Positions 1-8,297 of a DNA stretch of 56,195 nt are shown here, piece after piece. The notes under the pieces were generated by a model. It was not told where the DNA came from, ran no database searches, and worked only from the letters and a program-made list of their open reading frames with translations. The stretch is from a virus: positions 1-56,195 of IMG/VR virus record IMGVR_UViG_3300030060_000209. The stretch is one strand, 5' to 3'. The position numbers were made by a program, and so were the translations under genes. Numbering within the stretch: the stretch's first letter is position 1; each line of letters begins with the position of its first letter.

Positions 1-119
1 CTAGTTTTGAATATATGGCAGGAAACAAGATTGTCATGGAGACTGGGCATAGTTTGATTGTACAGAGTGACACGGCAAATAGCTTGGACACAGTAGCGAG
101 TATAATGGAGATCACCTAA
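1..119 (+). CDS. C-terminal part of small virion protein (allele of the 55545-55874 gene)
   Basis: The first codons are missing at the window edge. The remaining frame begins at base 3 and ends at TAA 117-119, overlapping the next ATG. Its 38 or so residues are identical in sequence to the C-terminus of the complete 109-residue protein at 55545-55874, although eight bases differ, all synonymous. It is therefore the same gene seen again at the other end of a circular or terminally redundant genome, from a slightly different allele. Function unknown; it sits among tail and virion genes. Confidence 0.85.
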   Translation, partial: SFEYMAGNKIVMETGHSLIVQSDTANSLDTVASIMEIT

Positions 120-440
120 TGCCACTTCTTGGAAACACATTAGTATCCAGTTTCAAGGCTAGGCCTACTCGGCAGGAGTTTAGTGGTGATGGGTCTACCA
201 CCACCTTTACCTTGAATCAGACAGTTCGTGCAGAGGATATTGTGGTTTCTGTAGACGGTGTGGTTCAAGAGCCGACAGGTGCTTATACAGTGCCAGATGG
301 GACTACCCTTACCTTTACTGCTGCGCCATCCAGCAATTCAGGTAATAACATCTTTGTGATTTACATGGGTGTGACCAGTGGCTCTATTTCTCCTGCTGTA
401 GAAAATCGAGGTAACTTCAAGTCTGGCGGTATTTTTCGCA
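1..440 (+). repeat. Window-end overlap, copy 1 (non-identical)
   Basis: Bases 1-440 align without gaps to 55756-56195. I count 15 differences (positions 41, 53, 54, 68, 80, 84, 89, 116, 163, 193, 241, 256, 301, 331, 363). Only 363 changes an amino acid (Tyr82 to Phe in the 119-571 protein). This suggests circular closure of a 55,755-bp unit assembled from co-occurring relatives, rather than an exact direct terminal repeat. Confidence 0.85.
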
Positions 441-571
441 CAAACAATCAAAGCCTGACAACAGATACAACCATCCTAGCCACAGAGAACGCCAACGTAA
501 CTGGTCCGTTTACTGTGGCTTCTGGTGTAACGCTAACCGTTGAAAGCGGTGGGACATTGGTGACGCTATGA
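119..571 (+). CDS. Tail-fibre-type structural protein, first gene of duplicated block 1
   Basis: 150 residues. The N-terminal part (about 18-85) is a beta-rich domain with GDGSTTTFTL and a VDGVVQEP turn, a pattern widespread in small tail proteins of marine phages; the rest is Thr/Ser/Gly-rich. The ATG overlaps the previous stop. The gene precedes three small paralogous fibre-like genes, the same order as the MPYIGK gene at 3427 in block 2, so the two are probably diverged copies. Likely a distal tail or fibre component; the role is inferred from composition and position. Confidence 0.6.
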   Translation: MPLLGNTLVSSFKARPTRQEFSGDGSTTTFTLNQTVRAEDIVVSVDGVVQEPTGAYTVPDGTTLTFTAAPSSNSGNNIFVIYMGVTSGSISPAVENRGNFKSGGIFRTNNQSLTTDTTILATENANVTGPFTVASGVTLTVESGGTLVTL

Positions 572-963
572 GTACATTAAAAGCAGATACCATACAAAGC
601 ACAGGCGGTGGTGCGGCTACGCTAACTAATCAAGAGGCAGCAAAAGTTTTAGCTCTATATGACCAAGATACTCCACAAGTTCGTGGTTCTACTAACGTAT
701 CTAGTGTGACAGATACATCAACAGGCATATTTAAAGTAAATCTTACAAACGCCATGAGTTCTACTTCTGATACATACATTTCAGGAGTATCTAATCATAC
801 TACTGGATTGAGTTTTGCGAGAACATTAACTTTTGCACACGATAACACTAGTGGATACACAACCGGTGTTATACCCATGGAAACTTCTTACACAACTACG
901 AGTGCAAATAATGTTAGTGACCAAGAGTGGACTAGTGTAATCATACATGGAGACCTAGCATGA
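568..963 (+). CDS. Small fibre-like paralog A (block 1)
   Basis: 131 residues, beginning MSTLKADTIQ and ending IIHGDLA. The middle carries a RGSTNVSSVTDTSTGIF segment that recurs in recognisable form in the paralogs at 1358 and 4744. It overlaps both neighbours by 4 bases, so translation is probably coupled. The final codons GGAGACCTAGCA also provide the Shine-Dalgarno GGAG for the next ATG. Likely a tail-fibre or receptor-facing component; function is inferred from paralogy and neighbours. Confidence 0.6.
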   Translation: MSTLKADTIQSTGGGAATLTNQEAAKVLALYDQDTPQVRGSTNVSSVTDTSTGIFKVNLTNAMSSTSDTYISGVSNHTTGLSFARTLTFAHDNTSGYTTGVIPMETSYTTTSANNVSDQEWTSVIIHGDLA

Positions 964-1358
964 GTGAGATAAAAACAGACAAACTCACTGGCGTAGGCAC
1001 TGCTGGGTCTATTGTAGTCACAGGTGAAGGTAATAGCACGACCACTAACTTGCAGCAGGGTCTGGCGAAGGTTTGGTCGCATATTCAAGGGTCAGATGCC
1101 GCTATACAAGATAGTTTTAACGTATCTTCCTCTACTGATGTAGGAACTGGAAGAGAAACGATAACTTTTTCTAACAATATGAATAATGATGACTATTCAG
1201 GACACATTAGTTCTTCTGGTGCTGGGAGTCCTGCTTTGTTTTATTCTCGTATCAGGGTACTTTCTACGTCACAGTTTGGTGATGATGCTGTAAATAGTGG
1301 TGGAGCATATACTGATGCAGCGGATATTTGTTACAGCATTAACGGAGACCTAGCATAA
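960..1358 (+). CDS. Small fibre-like paralog B (block 1)
   Basis: 132 residues. The first 40 residues (TGEGNSTTTNLQQGLAKVW core) are almost the same as those of the protein at 4313-4744, while the C-terminal half is quite different except for the final NGDLA. This pattern, constant N-terminus and variable C-terminal body, suits an adsorption protein with exchangeable tips. Its stop (TAA 1356-1358) overlaps the next ATG. A tail-fibre role is inferred. Confidence 0.6.
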   Translation: MSEIKTDKLTGVGTAGSIVVTGEGNSTTTNLQQGLAKVWSHIQGSDAAIQDSFNVSSSTDVGTGRETITFSNNMNNDDYSGHISSSGAGSPALFYSRIRVLSTSQFGDDAVNSGGAYTDAADICYSINGDLA

Positions 1359-1771
1359 TGGCACTAGGAAAAATAAAAGCAGATACCCTAGAACACAGCA
1401 CCGCTGGGTCACTTGATACATCTTATGTTGTTAATGGTAGTGCAAAGGTGTGGGTGAACTTTAATGGAACTAGTACTGTTGCAATTCGTGGAAGCAATAA
1501 CGTAACAAGTATTACGGATAATGGTACTGGTGATTACACGGCAAACTTTACGACTGCAATAACTGATGCAAATTATGCAGTTACAAATGGCTTTACGCCC
1601 TATACATCTACAAACTTTACAACATATGGAGCCATTCATGGAAGCGCAGCAAGTGGTGCAACTACAAAGACAACATCTACTATTCGTGTTGAGTACAAGA
1701 ACGTGGCAAACGACAGTAATTTTTATGATGCCGCAGAAATCAATGTAGTAATTCATGGAGACCTAACATAA
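1358..1771 (+). CDS. Small fibre-like paralog C (block 1)
   Basis: 137 residues with VVNGSAKVWVNFNGTST near residues 24-40 and NNVTSITDNGTGDYT after it, a module seen in many marine phage fibre proteins. It resembles the protein at 4744-5139 in N-terminal layout (FNGSAKAWINFN there) and ends IHGDLT. Overlapping start and stop with its neighbours mark it as part of a co-translated run. Probable tail-fibre component. Confidence 0.62.
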   Translation: MALGKIKADTLEHSTAGSLDTSYVVNGSAKVWVNFNGTSTVAIRGSNNVTSITDNGTGDYTANFTTAITDANYAVTNGFTPYTSTNFTTYGAIHGSAASGATTKTTSTIRVEYKNVANDSNFYDAAEINVVIHGDLT

Positions 1772-2247
1772 TGCAGACACCAGAATTTCAAGGCACACAC
1801 CTATTTGACAGACTATGCTGGGCAAAGGAAAACCTTGAGCCGCATCAGTCAGACTATCGTGTGGTCTATGAGGACAGCGTTGATGAGTGTGCAAAGATAC
1901 TTGTGCCTGATCCAAACTGGATGGCTTGCGCTTTGCAGGGCGGTATTCTGCCACCTGTGCAGGTATACTGGGAACTAGCTAAAGATGAGGCACAGCCCGA
2001 CTTTGTAAAGCACACAAGGGGTTATTTGCTCCATAATACTGAGCCTGTCGAGGCGATGACAGAAGAGCAAGCAATCGAGTATTTAATTATGAAAGACTGC
2101 CCACAGCACGTTTGGCGTGAGTGGGATAGCGGAAATAAACCAAAACTGGTAATATGCCGCAAAGAACAGCTTCCAGCGACAAGAGAGTGGCGCAATGCTT
2201 GGAAGATTAGTGAAGAGTTAGCCACTGATGAAACCGTAGCCGCATAG
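1771..2247 (+). CDS. Conserved-type phage protein of unknown function in the tail cluster
   Basis: 158 residues, acidic and non-repetitive, unlike the fibre-like genes before it. It contains PDPNWMACALQGG near residue 47 and a C-terminal half that could be globular (WREWDSGNKPKLVICRKEQ). No catalytic motif or membrane segment is visible. It overlaps the preceding stop by one base and lies just before a tail-assembly-chaperone-like gene, so a role in fibre assembly is possible but unproven. Confidence 0.5.
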   Translation: MQTPEFQGTHLFDRLCWAKENLEPHQSDYRVVYEDSVDECAKILVPDPNWMACALQGGILPPVQVYWELAKDEAQPDFVKHTRGYLLHNTEPVEAMTEEQAIEYLIMKDCPQHVWREWDSGNKPKLVICRKEQLPATREWRNAWKISEELATDETVAA

Positions 2248-2257
2248 GAGAAACCTC

Positions 2258-2632
2258 ATGGCACCAACAACATATATCGTAGATAAGGACGGTAATCAGA
2301 TTGATGCTTCAACCGCTACCGTTCCATCTGATCGTCATTTCCGTGGAGCATGGACTTTGAGTGGTAAAGTTATCTCTGAGGACATGACAGAAGCAAAAAA
2401 GATCTTTCAGGATAAAATCCGTGAAGTTCGCGCACCGCTACTTGATGCAGAGGATGTCGTGTACATGAAAGCTCTTGAAGCTGATGATGCGACTGCAAAG
2501 ACTAATTCTGTGAACAAGAAAAAGGCATTGCGTGACGCACCTGCCGCTTCAGCAATTAGCGATGCAGATACAATCGCAAAGCTAAAGGCAGCTTGGGATA
2601 CATCTGTGTTGGGTGATAGCCCTTACGCATAA
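2258..2632 (+). CDS. Putative tail-assembly-chaperone-like protein
   Basis: 124 residues. The N-terminus reads as a small beta domain (TYIVDKDGNQID). The middle is helical (EAKKIFQDKIREVRAPLLDA), a pattern found in small phage proteins encoded next to tail-fibre genes and often called fibre assembly or attachment chaperones. An AGGAG Shine-Dalgarno lies at 2247-2251. A second protein of this kind is encoded at 3173. The family assignment is by resemblance only. Confidence 0.45.
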   Translation: MAPTTYIVDKDGNQIDASTATVPSDRHFRGAWTLSGKVISEDMTEAKKIFQDKIREVRAPLLDAEDVVYMKALEADDATAKTNSVNKKKALRDAPAASAISDADTIAKLKAAWDTSVLGDSPYA

Positions 2633-2642
2633 GGATAAGTAG

Positions 2643-3167
2643 ATGGCTCTGACCACAATTTTAAATGATGGATTGGCTATTGGTAGTCAAGGGTTTACAG
2701 AAAGTTCAAAGATTACTCTTGACTCCGCATCTCACTCTGTAACAGGCATACCCGATGGGGTGCGTGAAGTTCATCTTCTTTGGAACGGATTTAGCACCAG
2801 TAGTGGTGGCCCTGGTACAACTATTCGTGTTGGCACTAGTTCTGGTTTGGTAACTTCTGGCTATAATTGTCAATACGCATATATCTATGACAGCAGTGCG
2901 CTAGGAAGAAGCGCATCATCTGCTGGAATAGAAATTGGAAATTGGGGTGCTGGTATAGTCATGTATGGTTATGCGTCTTTATATAGAACTAACGGGACAG
3001 ATGACCTTTGGAATTTCCATTATTTTACCTCTATGTTTACTGACTATGCAGGACAAATATTTGGAACAGGCAATATAGATTTGTCTGCACCATTAGACAG
3101 AATTGCTATGGTTTGCGTTAGCGCAGGAACATTTGATGCTGGTACAATGCAAGTTTTATTTAGGTAA
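2643..3167 (+). CDS. Tail/fibre structural protein
   Basis: 174 residues, Gly/Ser/Thr-rich, beta-predicted, with no transmembrane or catalytic motifs. The N-terminus has a LDSASHSVTGIPDGVREV segment reminiscent of receptor-facing phage domains that place a hydrophobic edge strand before a beta sandwich. The C-terminus ends on alternating hydrophobics (MQVLFR), suggesting a closing strand. It is flanked by two chaperone-like genes, so it may be a client fibre protein. Function inferred. Confidence 0.5.
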   Translation: MALTTILNDGLAIGSQGFTESSKITLDSASHSVTGIPDGVREVHLLWNGFSTSSGGPGTTIRVGTSSGLVTSGYNCQYAYIYDSSALGRSASSAGIEIGNWGAGIVMYGYASLYRTNGTDDLWNFHYFTSMFTDYAGQIFGTGNIDLSAPLDRIAMVCVSAGTFDAGTMQVLFR

Positions 3168-3172
3168 AAATT

Positions 3173-3427
3173 ATGGCAAAAGCAAAACAACATAACATAG
3201 TTACTGGTGAAGTTACTGAAATAGATTTCACGCAAACTGACTATAGTGCATCTGAAAAGTTGGATATTCTCCGTGAAAAACGTGATGCCAAACTTGCAGA
3301 AACTGATTGGTGGGCATCTAGTGACCTTACCATAACAGACGCACAAAAGAAATATCGTCAAGACCTACGAGACATTACTAAGACAGCCACATCCCTAGAC
3401 GATGTTACTTGGCCGGAGAAACCATAA
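3173..3427 (+). CDS. Phage tail assembly chaperone-like protein
   Basis: 84 residues. The C-terminal half, REKRDAKLAETDWWASSDLT followed by KKYRQDLRDI and VTWPEKP at the end, matches the arrangement of the tail-assembly-chaperone family that ends in short fibre-associated proteins (Phage_tail_APC type). Such proteins help fold or attach fibres. Its TAA overlaps the next ATG at 3427. Confidence 0.65.
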   Translation: MAKAKQHNIVTGEVTEIDFTQTDYSASEKLDILREKRDAKLAETDWWASSDLTITDAQKKYRQDLRDITKTATSLDDVTWPEKP

Positions 3428-3888
3428 TGCCATACATAGGTAAATCCCCAGAGTTCGGTGTTCGCAACCGCTTCGTGTATCAGGCAACCGCTGGTCAAAC
3501 CAGCTTTTCTGGATCTGATGGTGATGCGAAAACACTGAAATATACGGATAGTCTGTATATGGACGTTTATCAAAACGGTGTGCTTCTCAAGCCCGGAACT
3601 GACTATGCCGCTACGACAGGTACAACGGTTGTACTAGTTACAGGCGCATCACTCAATGACGTAGTTGAGATGGTGGTTTATGACACCTTTGCTATATCGA
3701 GTAGTTACACCAAGACAGAGGCAGATACACGTTACCCATTCAAGGGCAACAACAGCATCATCCGCTTGAATGGTCAGACCATCAGCGCGGACATTACGAT
3801 TGACAGCGATGAGAATGGCGTATCGGCTGGGCCTATTACACAGGACAATGCCACTGTCACTGTTAACGGATATTGGAGTATCGTATGA
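3427..3888 (+). CDS. Tail-fibre-type structural protein, first gene of duplicated block 2
   Basis: 153 residues starting MPYIGKSPEFG. I chose the ATG that overlaps the preceding stop rather than an upstream non-ATG codon. The TSFSGSDGDAKTLKY and YQNGVLLKPGTDY elements are the same type of beta domain as in the 119-571 protein (MPLLGN), and both stand in front of three small paralogs. The C-terminal NGQTISADITIDSDENG segment is typical of fibre tips in marine phages. Likely a fibre or baseplate-distal protein. Confidence 0.62.
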   Translation: MPYIGKSPEFGVRNRFVYQATAGQTSFSGSDGDAKTLKYTDSLYMDVYQNGVLLKPGTDYAATTGTTVVLVTGASLNDVVEMVVYDTFAISSSYTKTEADTRYPFKGNNSIIRLNGQTISADITIDSDENGVSAGPITQDNATVTVNGYWSIV

Positions 3889-4313
3889 CCAGTCAGTTAA
3901 ATGTAGATACCATTGTAGATAAGGCTGGCTCTGGCGGTTCCAATGTCAAGATGGCTAATACATCTACCTATGTGTCAGATGGTGGCAGTGCTACGCAGAA
4001 TACTGTGCAGGGGCTGTGTAAAGCATTTGTTGTTTATGGAGAAGATACAGTCATTGATGCTGGTAGTTTTAATATGGCATCTCTTACTGATTCAAACACA
4101 GGACAAACACACCACAATTTTACGAATAGTTTTGTAGGTGCTGAAAGTTACACTGTTGCTATTTCTTGTATTCCCGGCACTGATGTAGCAGAAAGACCTA
4201 GATTGTCATCATGTCTAGCTGGCAGCACTATAACACAAAATGAAGAAGTTGATACTAGCACTGACAGAGATGCTGACCAATTTCATTTCTCAGCACACGG
4301 AGACCTTGCATAA
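3885..4313 (+). CDS. Small fibre-like paralog A' (block 2)
   Basis: 142 residues beginning MTSQLNVDTIVDKAG and ending SAHGDLA; the start overlaps the previous TGA. VQGLCKAFVVY is the counterpart of LQQGLAKVW in the other paralogs. It occupies the same relative place as the 568-963 gene in block 1. One end junction (GGAGACCTTGCA, 4299-4310) has a single base change from the common form. Tail-fibre role inferred. Confidence 0.6.
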   Translation: MTSQLNVDTIVDKAGSGGSNVKMANTSTYVSDGGSATQNTVQGLCKAFVVYGEDTVIDAGSFNMASLTDSNTGQTHHNFTNSFVGAESYTVAISCIPGTDVAERPRLSSCLAGSTITQNEEVDTSTDRDADQFHFSAHGDLA

Positions 4314-4744
4314 TGGCTAGTATTCTAAAAGTAGATACCCTGACAGGTGTAACCACCGCTGGCTCTATCTCAGTTACTGGCGAGGGCAACTCAACCACGA
4401 CTAATCTTCAGCAGGGTTTGGCAAAGGCTTGGTGCAGTTATAACGGTTCTGGAACAACTTTTGCCGACAGTTTTAATATGACATCTGCAACAGACAATGG
4501 AACAGGAAACTATACTTTTACCATTGCTAATGACATGAGTAACGCTAATTATGCAGCATCAACAATTGTTCATCCCGGCACTTCTACTTCTACTGCCATA
4601 CATACTTGTGAGGCAGATTGTAGCAGCGGATATTTAGCGGGTAGCTTGCGAGTGGAAGTTGCTTTTGGAAACGCAGCGTCTTCGGATAGGGCTGAATTTG
4701 ACCCAACAAAGTGTGCAGTAACATTTCACGGAGACCTAGCATAA
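4313..4744 (+). CDS. Small fibre-like paralog B' (block 2)
   Basis: 143 residues. The N-terminal 40 residues (LTGVTTAGSISVTGEGNS core) nearly repeat the protein at 960-1358, but the DNA has many silent differences, so the duplication is old or came from a relative. Two cysteines occur in the variable C-terminal half (HTCEADCSSG). It ends FHGDLA and overlaps both neighbours by one base. Probably a fibre component. Confidence 0.6.
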   Translation: MASILKVDTLTGVTTAGSISVTGEGNSTTTNLQQGLAKAWCSYNGSGTTFADSFNMTSATDNGTGNYTFTIANDMSNANYAASTIVHPGTSTSTAIHTCEADCSSGYLAGSLRVEVAFGNAASSDRAEFDPTKCAVTFHGDLA

Positions 4745-5139
4745 TGGCAAGCGAACTTAGAGTTAACACCCTTAAGGATGCCAGCGGTAATAACAGCGTG
4801 GCTACAAGTGTTGTATTTAATGGTAGCGCAAAGGCTTGGATTAATTTTAACCAAACAGGCACTCAAGCAATTAGAGATTCATATAATATTTCAAGCATAA
4901 CAGATGCAGCAACAGGACAAACAAGTCCGATAGCTTTTACTAGCAGTATGTCTGATGCTAACTTCAGTCCTACCCATTTCAATAATGCTAACACAGGTAA
5001 TAATCACACAGCGTTTGGTAATAATTTTGCTGGGGGATGCGGTGGTTTAGCAACAGGTTCTTTTGGTACATCATCGTATAATACGGGGTATGTTGATGCA
5101 GAGTTAAATTATAATTCTATCAATGGAGACCTAGCATGA
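4744..5139 (+). CDS. Small fibre-like paralog C' (block 2)
   Basis: 131 residues from the ATG that overlaps the preceding TAA. It contains VVFNGSAKAWINFNQTGT and YNISSITDAATGQ, matching paralog C at 1358-1771. The C-terminal half is Asn/Gly-rich and ends INGDLA. It directly precedes the largest fibre protein of the cluster, overlapping by 4 bases. Probably a fibre or tip component. Confidence 0.6.
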   Translation: MASELRVNTLKDASGNNSVATSVVFNGSAKAWINFNQTGTQAIRDSYNISSITDAATGQTSPIAFTSSMSDANFSPTHFNNANTGNNHTAFGNNFAGGCGGLATGSFGTSSYNTGYVDAELNYNSINGDLA

Positions 5140-6239
5140 GTAAAGCAGCAGAACTAGCCGCATTGATTGGTTCAGGTCAGGCGCAGACTGCGTCCAATCT
5201 TATAATTAATGGTTCTAATCAAATTGCACAAAGGTCCACAAGTTCTACATCAAGCGGTTATCAAACTGTAGATAGAACAAGGGCAGAGTTTAGTGGTGCT
5301 TCCGTTACACAATCGCAACAAGCATTGACTTCTGGCGGTCCGTATAATGATGGTCATAGGTTTTTCTTTAGATGTGCTAATACAAGTACATCGTCAGCTA
5401 CAAGTGCTTACCTACAGATAAACCAAGAGATTGAAGCACAAAACGTAGCCACTTCAGGTTGGGATGCTACCTCCAGTAGTTCATTTATCACAATGTCATT
5501 TTGGGCAAGGTCTAGTTTAGCTGGAACCTATAATATACATTTACGAACCCATGATGGAACAGCAAGAAGTTTTAGCACCACATTTACTTTAGTAGCTGAT
5601 ACATGGAAAAAAGTAACTGCGACAATTCCCGGCAACTCTGGAATTACGGTAACTAATGACAACGGAATTGGATTACGCTGTTATATAATAGTTCATTATG
5701 GAACAAATTATACAAGTTCAGGACACACAAGTGACGCTTGGCAAACTGTGGACACAGCCGATTTGACAGCCGATTTTGCACAAAACTGGTCTAATACAGC
5801 TAGTGCTACATTTGACATGACGGGCTGGCAGCTTGAGGTTGGACAAGTTAGCACCCCTTATCCGCATGAGGACATAGAAACTACGTTAGCTAAGTGTCAG
5901 CGGTACTTTGAAACTGTGGAATGGAACTCTTATGTTATAACAGGAAATTCCTATTCAACAGCACAAGCGAATCTGGGTCCGATTGTTTGGAAGGTAAATA
6001 AAAGAGCCAATCCAACATTAACTTTTCCAACAATAGGAACTTCGTCTGGCACTATTGGAGTGACAAGTGCAAACGGAAACTTTATTACTCAGGGCAGTGC
6101 GTTTTTGGCAACTACTACAGTAACAAGCGCACAGATGTACAATGCCGCTGATGCTGGGTTTTCTGGATACACTGATGATGGAGTTTGTATGTTGTTTTCT
6201 TATGGGGGTACAACCCTTAAAGTTGATTCGGAGCTATAG
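5136..6239 (+). CDS. Large tail fibre / candidate receptor-binding protein
   Basis: 367 residues. The N-terminus (AAELAALIGSG) is a short helix typical of fibre genes in marine phages. Residues about 25-250 form a jelly-roll-like carbohydrate-binding region (SFWARSSLAGTYNIHLRT, GWQLEVGQVSTPYPHEDIE). The QLEVG...TPYP...LAKCQRYFE signature is well known in phage fibre proteins, followed by a tip domain. It is the best candidate for host recognition in this region. Start overlaps the previous stop. Host receptor unknown. Confidence 0.7.
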   Translation: MSKAAELAALIGSGQAQTASNLIINGSNQIAQRSTSSTSSGYQTVDRTRAEFSGASVTQSQQALTSGGPYNDGHRFFFRCANTSTSSATSAYLQINQEIEAQNVATSGWDATSSSSFITMSFWARSSLAGTYNIHLRTHDGTARSFSTTFTLVADTWKKVTATIPGNSGITVTNDNGIGLRCYIIVHYGTNYTSSGHTSDAWQTVDTADLTADFAQNWSNTASATFDMTGWQLEVGQVSTPYPHEDIETTLAKCQRYFETVEWNSYVITGNSYSTAQANLGPIVWKVNKRANPTLTFPTIGTSSGTIGVTSANGNFITQGSAFLATTTVTSAQMYNAADAGFSGYTDDGVCMLFSYGGTTLKVDSEL

Positions 6240-6425
6240 ATGATTATTAAAGATGCAAAATGGCAAAAAGGTCCACCTCCGATACAGAGTGATGTTGTAA
6301 TATGTTTTACTGCAACGATTAATGACGAAAAAGTAGTAGTACCAAAAGTTGTTGGAAACAGCCATTACGATGAGGCTATGCGCCAAGTAGAGGCTGGTGA
6401 GCTAACTATAGCAGACGCGGATTGA
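6240..6425 (+). CDS. Small protein following the fibre gene
   Basis: 61 residues, starting the base after the fibre stop. Mixed charge, no cysteine, no membrane segment. Position right after a receptor-binding fibre is where fibre chaperones often sit, but nothing in the sequence proves that. Hypothetical. Confidence 0.45.
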   Translation: MIIKDAKWQKGPPPIQSDVVICFTATINDEKVVVPKVVGNSHYDEAMRQVEAGELTIADAD

Positions 6426-6428
6426 TGA

Positions 6429-8297
6429 ATGCCTCTAAGCAAATTACAGTTCAAACCCGGAATCAACAGAGAGGGTACAAATTACTCTAATGAAGGCGGT
6501 TGGTTTGATGGTGATAAAATCAGGTTTCGTAACGGTCTACCAGAGCGCATAGGCGGTTGGGTTCGTGTATCCAACACACAAGTAACTGGCACTCCTCGTA
6601 AAATCTTTGACTTCGTGACGTTGTCTTCTCAAAACCTGTTGTTTATAGGCACCGAACAAAAAGTATTTTTAGAAAATGCAGGTACGTTCAACGATATTAC
6701 ACCTATTAGATCCACAGTTAGTCTTGGTGCTAATCCAGTAAATACTAGCGGAGGCGCAGGTAGTGGTGTTGTAACGATTAGCACGCAATCCGCGCATAAT
6801 GCCATAGCTGGAGATTTTGTTACATTAGCCAGTCTTACGGCTACGGACGGTATAACAACCGCACAGCTTAACAAAGAACAAACAATTCTTTCGGTTCCAA
6901 CTACAACTACTTTTACCATTGATACAGGTGGTTCTGCAACTTCTGGTAGCACCGCAGGTGGCGGTTCTAGTGGAACAGCAGCATTTCAAATAAACATAGG
7001 AATAAACACCACGGTTCTTGGTGCAGGTTGGGGTGCAGGTACATGGGGTCGTTTTACTTGGGGTTCCGCGTCAGGATCATTAGCAGGTCAAACCTTACGA
7101 TTGTGGTCAGCAGACAACTTTGGCGAGGATTTAATTTTTAACATTGCGGATAGCACCATTTACTATTGGGACGCGACTAACGGAACAAACACTAGAGCAA
7201 TTGAACTATCTAGTTTAACAGGCGCAAGTGATGTTCCTGCTAAAGCTCGTAAGATACTCGTTTCAGATGTTGATCGACATTGTATAGCTTTTGGAACAAC
7301 TCCAATAGGAAGCGCTGTTCTTGATCCTCTGTTAATTCGTTTTTCAAGCCAAGAAGAGCCTCAAAATTGGACTCCATCTGCTACTAACACTGCTGGTGAT
7401 TTACGTTTATCAAAGGGCAGCGAGATTATTACGGCTGTACAAACCAGTCGTCAGATATTGGTCTGGACAGATCAATCTCTGTACTCAATGCAGTTCCTTG
7501 GACCGCCATTTACTTTTGGTGTGTCAATGCTTGGTGATAACATACGAATAGCTGGTCCCAACACCGCATTAGCAGTCAATGATGTGGTATTCTGGATGGG
7601 ACAGGAAAACTTCTATCTGTATGATGGACGTATTCAAGCCATACCATGCAGTGTTCGTGACTATGTGTTTGGAGACATGAACAATCAACAATCATTTAAG
7701 TTTCATGCTGGTTCAATTGGTAGTCAGACTGAAATATGGTGGTTCTATTGTTCTTCTAGTGCAACAGAAGTGGATCGTTATGTAGTCTATAACTACGGAC
7801 AAAAGGTTTGGTATTACGGTACACTTGTTCGTACTGCATGGAACGACAGAGCCTCTGGCCTTCGTAGCTTCCCGCAAGCCACAGGTGCAGATTTTTATCT
7901 ATATGATCATGAAAATGGTTTAGATGATTTTAGCACGGGCAGCGCTGTTGCAATCAATGCGTTTGTTGAGTCCTCTGATTTTGACATAGGCGATGGGCAA
8001 CAATTTATGCTAGTTCGTAGAATATTGCCAGATTTAAGCTTTAGTGGCTCTTCTGCTAGTAGTCCTGCCGCCTTATTTACTGTAAAAAGTCGTGATTTTG
8101 GTGGTGACAACTTTACCGAATCTCCGTCTGGCAGCGCCGTTAGAACAGCCACAAGTCCTGTTGAGCAATACACTGACAAGATTGATCTTCGCGCTCGTGG
8201 TAGACAAATGGCTATTCGTGTAGAGAATACAGCAGTTGGCGTTAACTGGAGACTTGGCGCTCCTAGACTTGATGCGAGGGCAGATGGTAGGCGATGA
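6429..8297 (+). CDS. Packaged-DNA stabilisation-type / tail hub protein (P22 gp10-like, tentative)
   Basis: 622 residues. The opening LQFKPGINREGTNYSNEGG and then WFDGDKIRFRNGLPERIGGW form the conserved N-terminus of a large virion protein in many short-tailed marine phages, often annotated as DNA stabilisation protein. A long beta-rich body contains ALAVNDVVFWMGQENFYLYD. Residues about 110-190 are a Thr/Gly-rich insertion (SAHNAIAGDFVTLAS), a separate repeated beta unit. It probably closes the portal channel or forms the tail hub. The homology to P22 gp10 is a tentative recall. Confidence 0.6.
   Translation: MPLSKLQFKPGINREGTNYSNEGGWFDGDKIRFRNGLPERIGGWVRVSNTQVTGTPRKIFDFVTLSSQNLLFIGTEQKVFLENAGTFNDITPIRSTVSLGANPVNTSGGAGSGVVTISTQSAHNAIAGDFVTLASLTATDGITTAQLNKEQTILSVPTTTTFTIDTGGSATSGSTAGGGSSGTAAFQINIGINTTVLGAGWGAGTWGRFTWGSASGSLAGQTLRLWSADNFGEDLIFNIADSTIYYWDATNGTNTRAIELSSLTGASDVPAKARKILVSDVDRHCIAFGTTPIGSAVLDPLLIRFSSQEEPQNWTPSATNTAGDLRLSKGSEIITAVQTSRQILVWTDQSLYSMQFLGPPFTFGVSMLGDNIRIAGPNTALAVNDVVFWMGQENFYLYDGRIQAIPCSVRDYVFGDMNNQQSFKFHAGSIGSQTEIWWFYCSSSATEVDRYVVYNYGQKVWYYGTLVRTAWNDRASGLRSFPQATGADFYLYDHENGLDDFSTGSAVAINAFVESSDFDIGDGQQFMLVRRILPDLSFSGSSASSPAALFTVKSRDFGGDNFTESPSGSAVRTATSPVEQYTDKIDLRARGRQMAIRVENTAVGVNWRLGAPRLDARADGRR

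Noticed and set aside
1-440. Exact direct terminal repeat or transposon ends
   Set aside because: The copies differ at 15 positions and lie inside ordinary structural genes, so they are better explained as allelic closure of a circular map.
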